From positions 2,418,001 to 2,482,000 of the forward strand of contig NZ_JAJEJP010000001.1 in the NCBI RefSeq assembly GCF_021390495.1: a stretch of DNA of 64,000 bases. The letters run 5' to 3'. Source of the stretch: Paraburkholderia sp. ZP32-5 (GTDB lineage Bacteria; Pseudomonadota; Gammaproteobacteria; Burkholderiales; Burkholderiaceae). Positions 8,753 through 17,096 of the stretch are shown here, in pieces. The position numbers were made by a program, and so were the translations under genes. The stretch's first letter is position 1. The number at the start of each line of letters is the position of its first letter. Below the pieces are notes generated by a model, which did not search any database, was not told the origin of the DNA, and saw only the letters and a list, made by a program, of their open reading frames with translations.

Positions 8753-9451
8753 TCACCAGCTTGCTCGCCGGAATAACCCAAGCTGGTCGACGCGGAACAA
8801 CCTGGCTGGCCGCTGATTACCAAGCTGATAGTCGTCGGTCGCGATCAGGACACCTGCTTCGTCGACCGCCTCGCCGGCGCGGACATCCCCGACCTTGATT
8901 CCCAGCCGGGAACGGAACGTTGCACGCGTCACCGTTTCACCAAACACCGCTTCATAGGTACGTTGCAGTTGCGTGAGCGTGAACTTCTCGGGAAGCAGCC
9001 AGCACGGCAGCGTCGAATAGCTCGACTTGTTTCGTACGCGCTGAACGGCTACGTCGACCTGATCCGCGTGGTCAAAGGCCAGTTCGGGAAGCCGGTCCAC
9101 CGGATAGAAACTGAACGCCGCCGGTTCGGCCTCGATCAGATCCGCCATCGGCACGAGCGCGACATAGCTGATCGCGACCGACCACCCGCGTGGGTCCCGG
9201 TCCGGGCCCGCGAAGGTCTGGAGCTGCTCGACATAACGCGGTTCCACCGTGGTTTTTTCGCGGAGCATACGGCGCACCGAGTCTTCGAGCGACTCATCCT
9301 CGTTGGTATGAATGTAGCCACCAGGCAGTGCCAGCGAGCCTCGGCACGGCTCGTTACCGCGCTCGTGCAGCGCCACCATCAGCCCTTCCTGCGATAACGT
9401 CAGCAGCACCACGTCGACGCTCACGTCCGGTTTTCGGTAGTGCCTGCTCAT
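8753..9451 (-). CDS. nrtR: NrtR, Nudix-related transcriptional regulator of NAD metabolism
   Basis: NrtR proteins repress NAD synthesis/salvage genes and respond to ADP-ribose or related NAD metabolites. The 232-aa product has an N-terminal Nudix-like domain (about residues 8-140) and a C-terminal winged-helix part with LTQLQRTYEAVFGE followed by TRATFRSRLG (about residues 165-190). The Nudix box is degenerate: G-x5-E is kept, but the REUxEExGU half reads RMLREKTTV, so hydrolase activity is unlikely, as in regulators of this family. The ATG at 9451 has a GGGAGG Shine-Dalgarno; an upstream in-frame extension would run through the operator region and into prs. It is divergent from prs-nadV, which it very likely controls. 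Confidence 0.88.
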   Translation of the reverse strand: MSRHYRKPDVSVDVVLLTLSQEGLMVALHERGNEPCRGSLALPGGYIHTNEDESLEDSVRRMLREKTTVEPRYVEQLQTFAGPDRDPRGWSVAISYVALVPMADLIEAEPAAFSFYPVDRLPELAFDHADQVDVAVQRVRNKSSYSTLPCWLLPEKFTLTQLQRTYEAVFGETVTRATFRSRLGIKVGDVRAGEAVDEAGVLIATDDYQLGNQRPARLFRVDQLGLFRRASW

Positions 9452-9487
9452 CCTGCCTCCCTCGCAAATGTCAAATTTTACCAAAGA

Positions 9488-9506
9488 TAGTTGCGAAATC
9501 CTACTA
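9488..9506. promoter_or_regulatory. NrtR-like operator half-palindrome, site 1
   Basis: TAGTTGCGAAATCCTACTA, 19 bp, with outer TAGT/ACTA arms, 36 bp upstream of the nrtR start. It is weaker than site 2. It probably serves autoregulation of nrtR, by analogy with the NrtR family. Confidence 0.5.
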
Positions 9507-9529
9507 ACACTGGATATACTGAGCCAACT

Positions 9530-9548
9530 TAGTCGTCTTTTACAACTA
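9530..9548. promoter_or_regulatory. NrtR-like operator palindrome, site 2
   Basis: TAGTCGTCTTTTACAACTA, 19 bp, with arms TAGTCGT and ACAACTA (one mismatch) around a 5-bp centre. It lies 14 bp upstream of the prs start codon, where repressor binding would block initiation. The arm sequence and 19-bp span match site 1. Confidence 0.65.
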
Positions 9549-9562
9549 TGTAGGGATGAGCC

Positions 9563-10411
9563 ATGTTGAAGATCAACGCAACAACCAGAGTCCGGAAATC
9601 TCTCGAGTTGCCAGACAGCACAATCAATCCTGTTGGCATGAAGGTCCTCAAATTTCCCGGCGGCGAAATGCACGTGACAGTTCAAACCGATGTGCCGGCC
9701 GAGAACCTCGAACTGAGTGCACATCTGCCGAACGGGGATGCCGTGATGACGCTGCTGATGGCAACCGATGCACTGCGCCGGGCCTATCCGGATACACCGA
9801 TCGACCTGCATCTGCCCTACGTGCCGTACGCACGCCAGGACCGCGTTGCGAATCCGGGCGAATCACTGAGTGCCAAAGTGTTCTGCGAACTCATCAACGC
9901 GCAGGGCTATCGTCGGGTCGTCATTCAGGATCCGCACAGCGACGTCACGCCCGCGCTGCTCGACCGCGTCGTGATCGACGATCCTCTGCCGGCGCTGCGG
10001 CGCGTCGTCGAGCACATTCTCGACAGACATCCGGACGTGGCGCTCGTCGCGCCAGATGCCGGCGCTCGCAAACGTGTGCTGAAGTTAGCGTCACAGCTCG
10101 ACCTGCCTGCCGTATTCGCCGACAAGGTCCGTGATACGCGGACAGGCGCCATCAAGGGCACGGAGATTCACGACGCGTTACCCGATGGCGCGCTGCTGGT
10201 CATCGACGATATCTGCGATGGCGGCCGAACCTTCACCGAACTCGCACGCGTGCTCCATGCAAAACAGGACTACGCGTCCGCTCGGCGCCCGCTCTACCTG
10301 TACGTTACGCATGGCATTTTCAGCAAGGGCCTCGATGCGCTGCTCGACGGCTACACGGCAGTCTTCACGCGCAACAACTGGACCAGCGATACACGGGCGA
10401 TTCACGTCTGA
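9563..10411 (+). CDS. prs: Ribose-phosphate pyrophosphokinase (PRPP synthetase), short salvage-operon type
   Basis: PRPP synthetase makes 5-phosphoribosyl 1-pyrophosphate from ribose 5-phosphate and ATP; here it should feed the neighbouring NadV. The 282-aa product has the catalytic loop-like YVPYARQDRV (about residues 91-100) and the PRPP-binding motif VIDDICDGGRTFTELA (about residues 213-228). It is shorter than the roughly 315-aa housekeeping enzyme, so a second, housekeeping prs is expected elsewhere in the genome. The ATG follows TAGGGATG. nadV starts 33 nt downstream, so the two form an operon under the NrtR-like operators. Confidence 0.9.
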   Translation: MLKINATTRVRKSLELPDSTINPVGMKVLKFPGGEMHVTVQTDVPAENLELSAHLPNGDAVMTLLMATDALRRAYPDTPIDLHLPYVPYARQDRVANPGESLSAKVFCELINAQGYRRVVIQDPHSDVTPALLDRVVIDDPLPALRRVVEHILDRHPDVALVAPDAGARKRVLKLASQLDLPAVFADKVRDTRTGAIKGTEIHDALPDGALLVIDDICDGGRTFTELARVLHAKQDYASARRPLYLYVTHGIFSKGLDALLDGYTAVFTRNNWTSDTRAIHV

Positions 10412-10444
10412 GCCCGCACCATATATATCTATAGGAGCACGACC

Positions 10445-12118
10445 ATGAATGGACTGATTCCCTTCAATCTCGCCGACTTCTACAAAACCGGCCACCCGTC
10501 GATGTATCCGGCAGCCACGACCAGACTCGTCGCCAATTTCACGCCACGTTCGTCCAGGTACGCGCCGGTGCTCAAGCAGCTGTTCGACGACAAGGTGGTC
10601 TGGTTCGGTCTGCAAGGTTTCATCAAGGAGTTCTTTCTCGGCGTATTTCAGCGTGAGTTCTTCGACACCTCGAAGGCCGCCGCCATCCGCAAGTACAAAC
10701 GCCGCATGGACACCGCCCTCGGTCCGGACGCGGTACCGGTCGACCGTCTCGAGGCACTCCACGACCTCGGCTACCTTCCACTCGAACTTCGCGCGTTGCC
10801 GGAAGGGGTGCGCGTCAATATCAAGGTGCCGCCCGTGATCTTCATCAACACGCATCCCGGGTTCCCCTGGGTGGCGACTTACTTCGAGACGTTGTTCAGC
10901 ACGGAAATCTGGAAGCCCTCGACGGTCGCGACCATCGCGTTCGAGTTCCGAAAGCTGCTGACTTATTTCGCGAGATTGACGGGTGCGCCGGAAGACTTCG
11001 TCAACTGGCAAGCTCACGACTTTTCCATGCGCGGCATGAGCGGTGTACATGACGCCATGCGCTGCGGCGTCGGTCACCTGCTCTCCTTTACGGGTACCGA
11101 TACGATCCCGGCGATTGACTACGCCGAAGACTACTATGGCGCCGATGCTGACAAGGAACTGGTCGGCGGCTCCATTCCAGCGTCCGAGCACAGCGTCATG
11201 ACATTGCGCATTCTGGCGACGCTCAAACGACTGCAGCGCGATCCGGCGAATTCCGGCCTGGGCGAGCAAGGTCTGCGCCGACTCGCCGAACTCGAGGTCG
11301 TCCGCGAATTCGTTACACAGGACTACCCGGCCGGCATGGTGTCGCTGGTGAGCGATTCGTTTGACTACTGGAACGTCATCACGGTCATCGCGAAAGAGTT
11401 GAAACGAGAAATTCTGGCTCGCCGGCCGAACGCGCTCGGGCAGAGCCGCGTCGTGTTCCGTCCGGATTCCGGCGACCCCGTGCGCATTCTCGCGGGCTAC
11501 CGCGACAGCGAGCTTTCGCGCGACGCCGACGGTTCATTGCGCAGGTCCGGCGACAAGTACATCGTGGCGGCCAACGGTCTGCATATCACCGAAGCCGAGC
11601 GTCAAGGCTCGGTCCAGTGCCTGTGGGACATCTACGGAGGCACGTCGACGGACAAGGGCTACAGGACGATCGACGATAAGGTCGGCCTCATATACGGCGA
11701 CTCGATCTCTCTGCCGCGCGCCTGGGACATCCTGACCCGTCTGGCAGAAAAAGGCTTCGCGTCGAACAACGTCGTGTTCGGCGTTGGCTCCTACACCTAC
11801 AACATGCTCTCGCGCGACACCTTCGGTTGGGCCATGAAAGCGATCTACGCCGAAGTCGGCGACGAACGGGTCGATATCTACAAGGATCCCGCCACCGACG
11901 ACGGCACGAAGAAGTCAGCCCGCGGCTTGCCGCGTGTAGAAAAGGAAGGCGACAACTACGTGTTGTACGAGCAGCAGACGCTCGATCAGTTCGGCGGCGG
12001 CGAATTGAAGCCGGTGTTTCGCAATGGGGAATTGCTGGTGACGACGACGCTCGCCGAGATTCGCCATCGTCTTGGAGCTTCGTGGCATTGCGCTGAGCCC
12101 GGCAGCCTCGTGGAGTGA
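10445..12118 (+). CDS. nadV: Nicotinamide phosphoribosyltransferase (NadV/NAMPT)
   Basis: NadV converts nicotinamide and PRPP to nicotinamide mononucleotide, giving a deamidation-independent route back to NAD. The 557-aa protein starts with PFNLADFYKTGHPSMYP, typical of the family, and keeps NAMPT landmarks: AHDFSMRGM (about residue 196), GGSIPASEHSVM with the catalytic His region (near residue 245) and VFRPDSGDPVRIL (near residue 340). It is somewhat longer than human NAMPT (491 aa), with a longer C-terminal part. The RBS TAGGAGCACGACC precedes ATG. It is co-transcribed with prs, which supplies its co-substrate. No NMN adenylyltransferase is nearby. Confidence 0.93.
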   Translation: MNGLIPFNLADFYKTGHPSMYPAATTRLVANFTPRSSRYAPVLKQLFDDKVVWFGLQGFIKEFFLGVFQREFFDTSKAAAIRKYKRRMDTALGPDAVPVDRLEALHDLGYLPLELRALPEGVRVNIKVPPVIFINTHPGFPWVATYFETLFSTEIWKPSTVATIAFEFRKLLTYFARLTGAPEDFVNWQAHDFSMRGMSGVHDAMRCGVGHLLSFTGTDTIPAIDYAEDYYGADADKELVGGSIPASEHSVMTLRILATLKRLQRDPANSGLGEQGLRRLAELEVVREFVTQDYPAGMVSLVSDSFDYWNVITVIAKELKREILARRPNALGQSRVVFRPDSGDPVRILAGYRDSELSRDADGSLRRSGDKYIVAANGLHITEAERQGSVQCLWDIYGGTSTDKGYRTIDDKVGLIYGDSISLPRAWDILTRLAEKGFASNNVVFGVGSYTYNMLSRDTFGWAMKAIYAEVGDERVDIYKDPATDDGTKKSARGLPRVEKEGDNYVLYEQQTLDQFGGGELKPVFRNGELLVTTTLAEIRHRLGASWHCAEPGSLVE

Positions 12119-12198
12119 ACTGCGCGGAAGCCGGAACGCGAAAGCGCGGGCCGGTGAGCGCGCCCCGGCACGCTCAGTCGGCTCCGCTGTCTGCTTAA

Positions 12199-12237
12199 GC
12201 GTTGCGGGGGCGTACTCACGAGCAGCCTCCGCAACGC
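12199..12237. terminator. Hairpin between nadV and the convergent porin gene
   Basis: GCGTTGCGGGGG (12199-12210) pairs with CCTCCGCAACGC (12226-12237) with a single G-T wobble, loop 15 nt. There is no T-tract, so it is at best a weak or Rho-assisted bidirectional terminator. Confidence 0.45.
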
Positions 12238-12245
12238 GGCTCCAC

Positions 12246-13436
12246 TCAGAACCGATGCCGAATTCCCGCCAGCAACGCGATCTGACTGTTACGCCCCGCT
12301 CCCGCCGGACCAAAGAAGTTGATCGCAACGACGCTCGCATCACCCGCGAGGCGCTGATACACCATCGACATATGCAGGTCGGTGCGCTTCGACAGCAGAT
12401 AGCTGATGCCCGCATCCACCTGATGCCATCGCGGCCGGTCGCCGGTCGCGAACGACGTCGCGCCGGTGCCGGTATAACCATGACCATCGGTGAAGATGTA
12501 GCCGCCCCCTGCCATCAGCGCCGGGGTGAAGTTGTAGCGTCCATTCAACTCGTAGTTGTCGACGCGCAGGCTGTGGCCGCCGCGATAGTCGAGCCGCGTA
12601 TCGGTCGCGATGAAGTTCACCGCCGCCGCGCCGAACTTGTAGCCGGCGCCCAGCGCTGAAATCCGCTGACGCTCGACGAAGCCCGCGTTATAGAACATGC
12701 TGGTCGAGCCGCTGTACTCGTCGCCGATCGCGCCGTTCGGATTGTTGCCCGCGGCGAGCCCTGACGACGGATTGTTCAGCTGCAGATAGCTCGCCACCAC
12801 ATGCAGCGGCCCGCGCACGTAGTCGAGCCCGAAGCCATACGCGCGATTGTTGGCGAAGCCCTGGCCCGCGTCGCCGCCCGCCTGGTTGCTGAACGCGTAC
12901 AGCGCGCCGAGCTTCAATCCCGCGAGCGGACTTACCTCGTACTTGACGCTGTTATTCAGCCGAAACGTCTGGAAGCTGTCGTCGACGTCGCCGATGTGCG
13001 CGCCATAGATGCTGCCGAACTGCAGCCACGCCATCAACGGCGCGACATAGTCGAACGTGTAATCGTATTGCCGGCCGAGTGTCAGCTTGCCGTACTGCTC
13101 GCTCGACAACCCGACATACGCCTGCCGTCCGAACAGACGGCCGCCTTGCGACGACGTACCGTTCAGTCCGCTAAAGCCCGCTTCGAGCTGGAACACCGCG
13201 GCAAGGCCGCCGCCCAGCTCCTCGCGTCCGAGGAAGCCGAAGCGGTCGCCGCTGCCCCAGCCGGTCGCCATCGACCAGCGCGACGCGCCCTGCGTCTTGA
13301 TCGACGACGCAACCGTATTCGTCCACGCGATGCCCGTATCGATGATGCCGTACAGCGTGACCGAGCTTTGTGCCTCGGCCGCAAGCGGCGCCGCGCAGGC
13401 GCAAACCACCGCAGCAGTGCAGACTGCTGTTTTCAT
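12246..13436 (-). CDS. Outer-membrane porin, Gram-negative trimeric type
   Basis: The protein is a 16-strand-type diffusion porin of the betaproteobacterial OmpC-like family. The 396-aa precursor has a signal peptide (MKTAVCTAAVVCACAAPLAAEA, about 22 residues) followed by QSSVTLYGIIDTGI, the standard start of the mature barrel. It ends GIRHRF, the aromatic C-terminal signature recognised by the Bam complex. A typical SRWSMATGWGSGDRFGFLG region lies near residues 51-69. It is the last gene of the minus-strand run that starts at the ilvD-like gene, 184 nt after an MFS gene, so it may be the outer-membrane entry route for that operon's substrate, although it could have its own promoter. Confidence 0.9.
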   Translation of the reverse strand: MKTAVCTAAVVCACAAPLAAEAQSSVTLYGIIDTGIAWTNTVASSIKTQGASRWSMATGWGSGDRFGFLGREELGGGLAAVFQLEAGFSGLNGTSSQGGRLFGRQAYVGLSSEQYGKLTLGRQYDYTFDYVAPLMAWLQFGSIYGAHIGDVDDSFQTFRLNNSVKYEVSPLAGLKLGALYAFSNQAGGDAGQGFANNRAYGFGLDYVRGPLHVVASYLQLNNPSSGLAAGNNPNGAIGDEYSGSTSMFYNAGFVERQRISALGAGYKFGAAAVNFIATDTRLDYRGGHSLRVDNYELNGRYNFTPALMAGGGYIFTDGHGYTGTGATSFATGDRPRWHQVDAGISYLLSKRTDLHMSMVYQRLAGDASVVAINFFGPAGAGRNSQIALLAGIRHRF

Positions 13437-13620
13437 TATCTGTCTCCGGTTTCAATGTAATGGGGTGTTGCGAATCAAAGCCGGCGCAAGCGAGCCCTGC
13501 GCGCGAACGTGCCAGGCTCAACGCCGTGCTTCGCGATGCGCAGCCGCGCATCGCCGGTCCTTTCGTTGCTGTCGCTAGTCCTGGTACCCGCTACCTGGTA
13601 CCTGCTGACTGCTGCCTGCT

Positions 13621-15036
13621 CTATCGCTCGGCCGCGCGCAGCGTTGCATCCACGCTTGCGCTGTCGTCCGCGAAATCGTGGTCGGTGAAGCCGTCGTCAT
13701 GCGTATCGCCCGGCCGGTACATACGGCCCAGCACGAACATCAACGCGGCGACGGTGACCACTGGCAGCGCTGCCACCTGGAACAGCTCGCGCACCGGCAG
13801 ATGCCCGGCGAGCAGCATCCCGCCGATCATCGGCCCCGAGATCGAACCGATCTTCGCGACGCCGATCGCGGTACCAGTGCCTTTCGAGCGGAAGCTGGTC
13901 GGATAGACGATCGACGCGACCGCGTTGAGCCCCGCCTGGGTCCCCGCGACGCAGAAGCCGACGCCGAACACCGCGGCGGTCAGCAGTGCGCTATTCAGGT
14001 CCATGCCGAGCACGGCGACCAGCGGAAAGCCGACGAGCGGCAAACAGGTGACGAGCCGCACGCCATGCCGATCGATAAAGCGCATCAGCACCAGACCGCC
14101 GAGCGTGCCGCCGACCGAGAACAGCGTCGTCATCAGCGCGGCGCGATGCGCGGCGACACCGGTCGCCTCGATCAGCACCGGCAGCCAGTTCTGCAGGAAG
14201 AACAGCGCCATCGAATTGGCGATATACGCGAGCCACAGCGCGGTGGTCACATAGCGCAGACGGCCGGCGAACAGCATGCGCGGCGAAAACTTCCCGACAC
14301 GACGCTCGTCGGTGACGATGAAATTCGCGTCGAGCGGCAGCGCGAGTTCGGGGCGCACGCGCGCGGCGGTCGCCGCGATGCCGTCGCGCGGCCAGCCCTT
14401 CAGCACCTGATAGCGCAGCGACTCCGGCATCACGAACGACAGTCCGGCCGCGACGACCAGCGGCGCAAGCCCACCGACCACGAACACCGCGGACCAGCCA
14501 TAAAGCGGAACCAGCCACACGGCGACGCCACCGCCGAAGCCCGCGCCGAGCGTATAGCCGGTGAACATCAGCGTGACCCACGTGGCGCGCAACCGTTTCG
14601 GCGCGAACTCCGACACCAGCACGAACGCGTTCGGCACCGCGCCGCCGATGCCGATGCCCGCGGCAAAGCGCAGCCATAGCAGTTGATCGACGCTTCCCGC
14701 CCACGCGGTCGCGAGCGTGATGAGGCCGTACCAGCACGCGCCAAACAGAATCGCGCGCTTGCGGCCGATCCGGTCGCCGACATAGCCGAACAGGATCGAG
14801 CCGACCATGATGCCGAAGATATTCGCGCCGAACACTGGACCGAGCACGCTACGCTCGATATGCCACGCGCGAATCAGTGAAGGCGCGGCGAACGCCAGCG
14901 CACTCAGCTCGTAGCCGTCGGTCAGCATCACGAGCCACGTCGACGCGATCAGCAGAATCGCGAAGCGGCCGATTCTCTGTTCGTCGATCAGGCGCGACAC
15001 GTCCACCGTGCGCGCATCGGGCAGGGTTTGAATCAT
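13621..15036 (-). CDS. MFS transporter, aromatic acid:H+ symporter (AAHS)-like
   Basis: This is a 471-aa, 12-helix major facilitator carrier for an organic acid anion. Family marks are the DGYELSALAFAAPSL motif in helix 1 (about residues 40-54), the DRIGRKRAIL loop 2-3 motif (about residues 87-96) and the repeated PESLRYQVLKG motif after helix 6. It is clearly a paralogue of the MFS at 19287-20669 in the same operon: both share the layout ALFFL..WLPVLIE and GGTLGGL.LMRF. Two related carriers in one operon suggest related substrates or products. The ATG is preceded by GGAG (CTCC at 15042-15046 on the plus strand). Confidence 0.88.
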   Translation of the reverse strand: MIQTLPDARTVDVSRLIDEQRIGRFAILLIASTWLVMLTDGYELSALAFAAPSLIRAWHIERSVLGPVFGANIFGIMVGSILFGYVGDRIGRKRAILFGACWYGLITLATAWAGSVDQLLWLRFAAGIGIGGAVPNAFVLVSEFAPKRLRATWVTLMFTGYTLGAGFGGGVAVWLVPLYGWSAVFVVGGLAPLVVAAGLSFVMPESLRYQVLKGWPRDGIAATAARVRPELALPLDANFIVTDERRVGKFSPRMLFAGRLRYVTTALWLAYIANSMALFFLQNWLPVLIEATGVAAHRAALMTTLFSVGGTLGGLVLMRFIDRHGVRLVTCLPLVGFPLVAVLGMDLNSALLTAAVFGVGFCVAGTQAGLNAVASIVYPTSFRSKGTGTAIGVAKIGSISGPMIGGMLLAGHLPVRELFQVAALPVVTVAALMFVLGRMYRPGDTHDDGFTDHDFADDSASVDATLRAAER

Positions 15037-15191
15037 CGTCTCCTCCAGAGGTGCCGCGTCGGCCGCCAGGAAAACCCCGGCGTGGCGCGCGGTTCCATCA
15101 TTCGTATCGGACGGCGCGGGAACGGGTGCTTGTGTTGAAGCTATTGCGCACCTCTATCTGATTCCCGCTGCCTGTCGTGCCAAGTCGTGCG

Positions 15192-16493
15192 TCAGTCCTT
15201 CAGATGCGGCGGATCGATGCGATCGACGTTGTCGGCGAGCCGCTCGCGCAGCAGCGCGCGATCGATGTTATGAACACTGCCGCCGTCCGCGAGATCGAAC
15301 GCATGCGCGGCCGCCGCGCCCATCGCGATACACGGCCCCATCACGCGCACGCTCGACAGCGCGGTCGCGTCGGCGTCGATACAGCGGCCGGCCGCGATCA
15401 GGTTGTCCGCGTCCTTCACGACAAGGCTGCCGAACGGCACGGTATGCAGATGGTCGTCGCCGAACGGCTTCCATTCGTAGCCTTCGGCGCGATCGTGCAG
15501 TTCGATCGGCCACGACGTGCGTGCGACCGCATCGGGAAACTGTCGCGCGGCAATCACGTCTTCGGAACTCAACTGCTGCGCGCCGACGATCCAGCGCGTT
15601 TGCCGGATGCCTGGCAATCCGTAGCTGCGGATGTGCGCGTTGCGATAGATATGCGGATACTCGCCACGCAGGAATTCGAACGCACGGTCCGCCTGGTCGC
15701 GCCCGACCAGCGCGGTACGCGAGGCCGCCATCGGTTCGAGCGGCGTCTCGATGTGCGTCATGTTGGCGATGCCGATATTGCGGCCGCGGAAATAGAACAC
15801 GAGGCCGTCCTTGCGTTCGAGCCCATATTGGTGGGCCTTTTCTTCGACACGCTCGCGAAATACGGGCGGTGTCGGCAGATCGGTTTCGTCGAGGTTTTCC
15901 AGCACGATCATCTGCGTGCCGCGAATCGGCGTTTCCGGCTCCTGGCAGTCGAAGCCGGCAAGCCACGTAAGCGCCGCGTCGCCGCTCGCATCGACGAAGC
16001 CGTTCGCGGCGATGCGCACGTCGCCGTAACGCGTCGCGACTTCGAGTTCGCGCACGCGCCGGCCTTCGCGCACGACGTCGCGCAGCACCGCGCCGAGCAC
16101 CACCGTGATGCCGGCGTCGAGAATCTTCTGTTCGATCCAGCGCGCGAGCGCGACTTCGTCGTACAGCACCACCGTCGTCAACGGTCCTTCCTTATAGTGC
16201 AGCGCGCCCTTGTCGCCGAGATCGCGCAGGATGCCGTCCGCGATGCCGTGCGTGACCTGGAAGCGCTTCGGTCCGTTCGAAAACAGCCCGCAGAACGTGC
16301 CGATGATCGAATTGACCGCCTGACCGCCGAGCGCGGGCAGGCTGTCCACCAGCACGACCTTGCGGCCGAGCGCGGCGGCTTCGAGCGCGGCCGACGTGCC
16401 GGCAATGCCGGCGCCGACGATGCACACGTCGGCGTCGAGCTTCCAGCCCGTCGGTTGGCCGTTGCGGCGGACGATGCGAGTACCAGTCTTCAA
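15192..16493 (-). CDS. FAD-dependent oxidoreductase (PF12831-type)
   Basis: A 433-aa flavoprotein. The dinucleotide-binding motif VCIVGAGIAGTSAALEAA lies at about residues 23-40, followed by LGGQAVNSIIGTFCGL near residue 56, a pattern of FAD-dependent dehydrogenases in the FAD_oxidored family. A C-terminal ADNLIAAGRCIDADATALSSVR segment (about residues 365-386) resembles the second FAD contact region. The oxidised substrate is unknown. It follows the aconitase X small subunit after about 110 nt and precedes an MFS gene, so it belongs to the same catabolic operon. There is no signal peptide, so it is cytoplasmic. Confidence 0.82.
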   Translation of the reverse strand: MKTGTRIVRRNGQPTGWKLDADVCIVGAGIAGTSAALEAAALGRKVVLVDSLPALGGQAVNSIIGTFCGLFSNGPKRFQVTHGIADGILRDLGDKGALHYKEGPLTTVVLYDEVALARWIEQKILDAGITVVLGAVLRDVVREGRRVRELEVATRYGDVRIAANGFVDASGDAALTWLAGFDCQEPETPIRGTQMIVLENLDETDLPTPPVFRERVEEKAHQYGLERKDGLVFYFRGRNIGIANMTHIETPLEPMAASRTALVGRDQADRAFEFLRGEYPHIYRNAHIRSYGLPGIRQTRWIVGAQQLSSEDVIAARQFPDAVARTSWPIELHDRAEGYEWKPFGDDHLHTVPFGSLVVKDADNLIAAGRCIDADATALSSVRVMGPCIAMGAAAAHAFDLADGGSVHNIDRALLRERLADNVDRIDPPHLKD

Positions 16494-16604
16494 AACGTTT
16501 TCTCCTTGAAAAGCAGATGGCGGGTGCGCGCGGGCTGGCCCGGGCGGCGGAATCGGGGGAGCAGTCGGCTGCGTAGTGAGTCAGCCGGTCAGTGGGTCAC
16601 CAGG

Positions 16605-17096
16605 TCACGCACGACGACGCTTGAGCACTTCGACGACACCACGCTCGGCATCGACACGCACCCAGTCGCCCGTTTCGATCACGTCGAGCGGATCGGTATC
16701 GAAGTCGGTCAGCGACGGCGCGTGACTCACCACCGCGCCGAGCGCGATCTTCGTGGTCATTTCGTTGAACAGCATCGCGGCCGGCGCGGTGCCCGCGATC
16801 CGCGCGATATGGAACTGGCTCGACCAGCCCGACGAACCCTTTGCGCCGGGAAACACCAGCACCTTGTTCGCGAAGCTCTGGCCGCGCAGTTCGTGGCGCG
16901 TCTCGATAATCGTGCCGGTGCGCGGGTCGATGCCGCCCCAGCCTGAGATACGATCGCGCGTGACCAGCGCCTCGCCCTCGATATAGCCGCCGACCACCTT
17001 GCGGCCGCGCAGTACGATCGGTTCATCGAACGCATCGGCTGTCGCGCTGGTTGCCGTGCGCACTACCGTGTTAGTTGTGTTGTCCTGCGTGCTCAT
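16605..17096 (-). CDS. Aconitase X small (swivel) subunit
   Basis: AcnX enzymes are Fe-S dehydratases distantly related to aconitase; characterised bacterial members dehydrate cis-3-hydroxyproline and archaeal members act on phosphomevalonate. This 163-aa product is the separate swivel domain (formerly DUF126): after a roughly 25-residue polar leader it has LRGRKVVGGYIEGEALV (about residues 29-45) and VFPGAKGSSGWSSQ (about residues 80-93), both diagnostic. The start at ATG 17096 overlaps the stop of the large subunit in an ATGA, indicating coupled translation; the longer upstream frame lies entirely within the large-subunit gene. Confidence 0.88.
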   Translation of the reverse strand: MSTQDNTTNTVVRTATSATADAFDEPIVLRGRKVVGGYIEGEALVTRDRISGWGGIDPRTGTIIETRHELRGQSFANKVLVFPGAKGSSGWSSQFHIARIAGTAPAAMLFNEMTTKIALGAVVSHAPSLTDFDTDPLDVIETGDWVRVDAERGVVEVLKRRRA

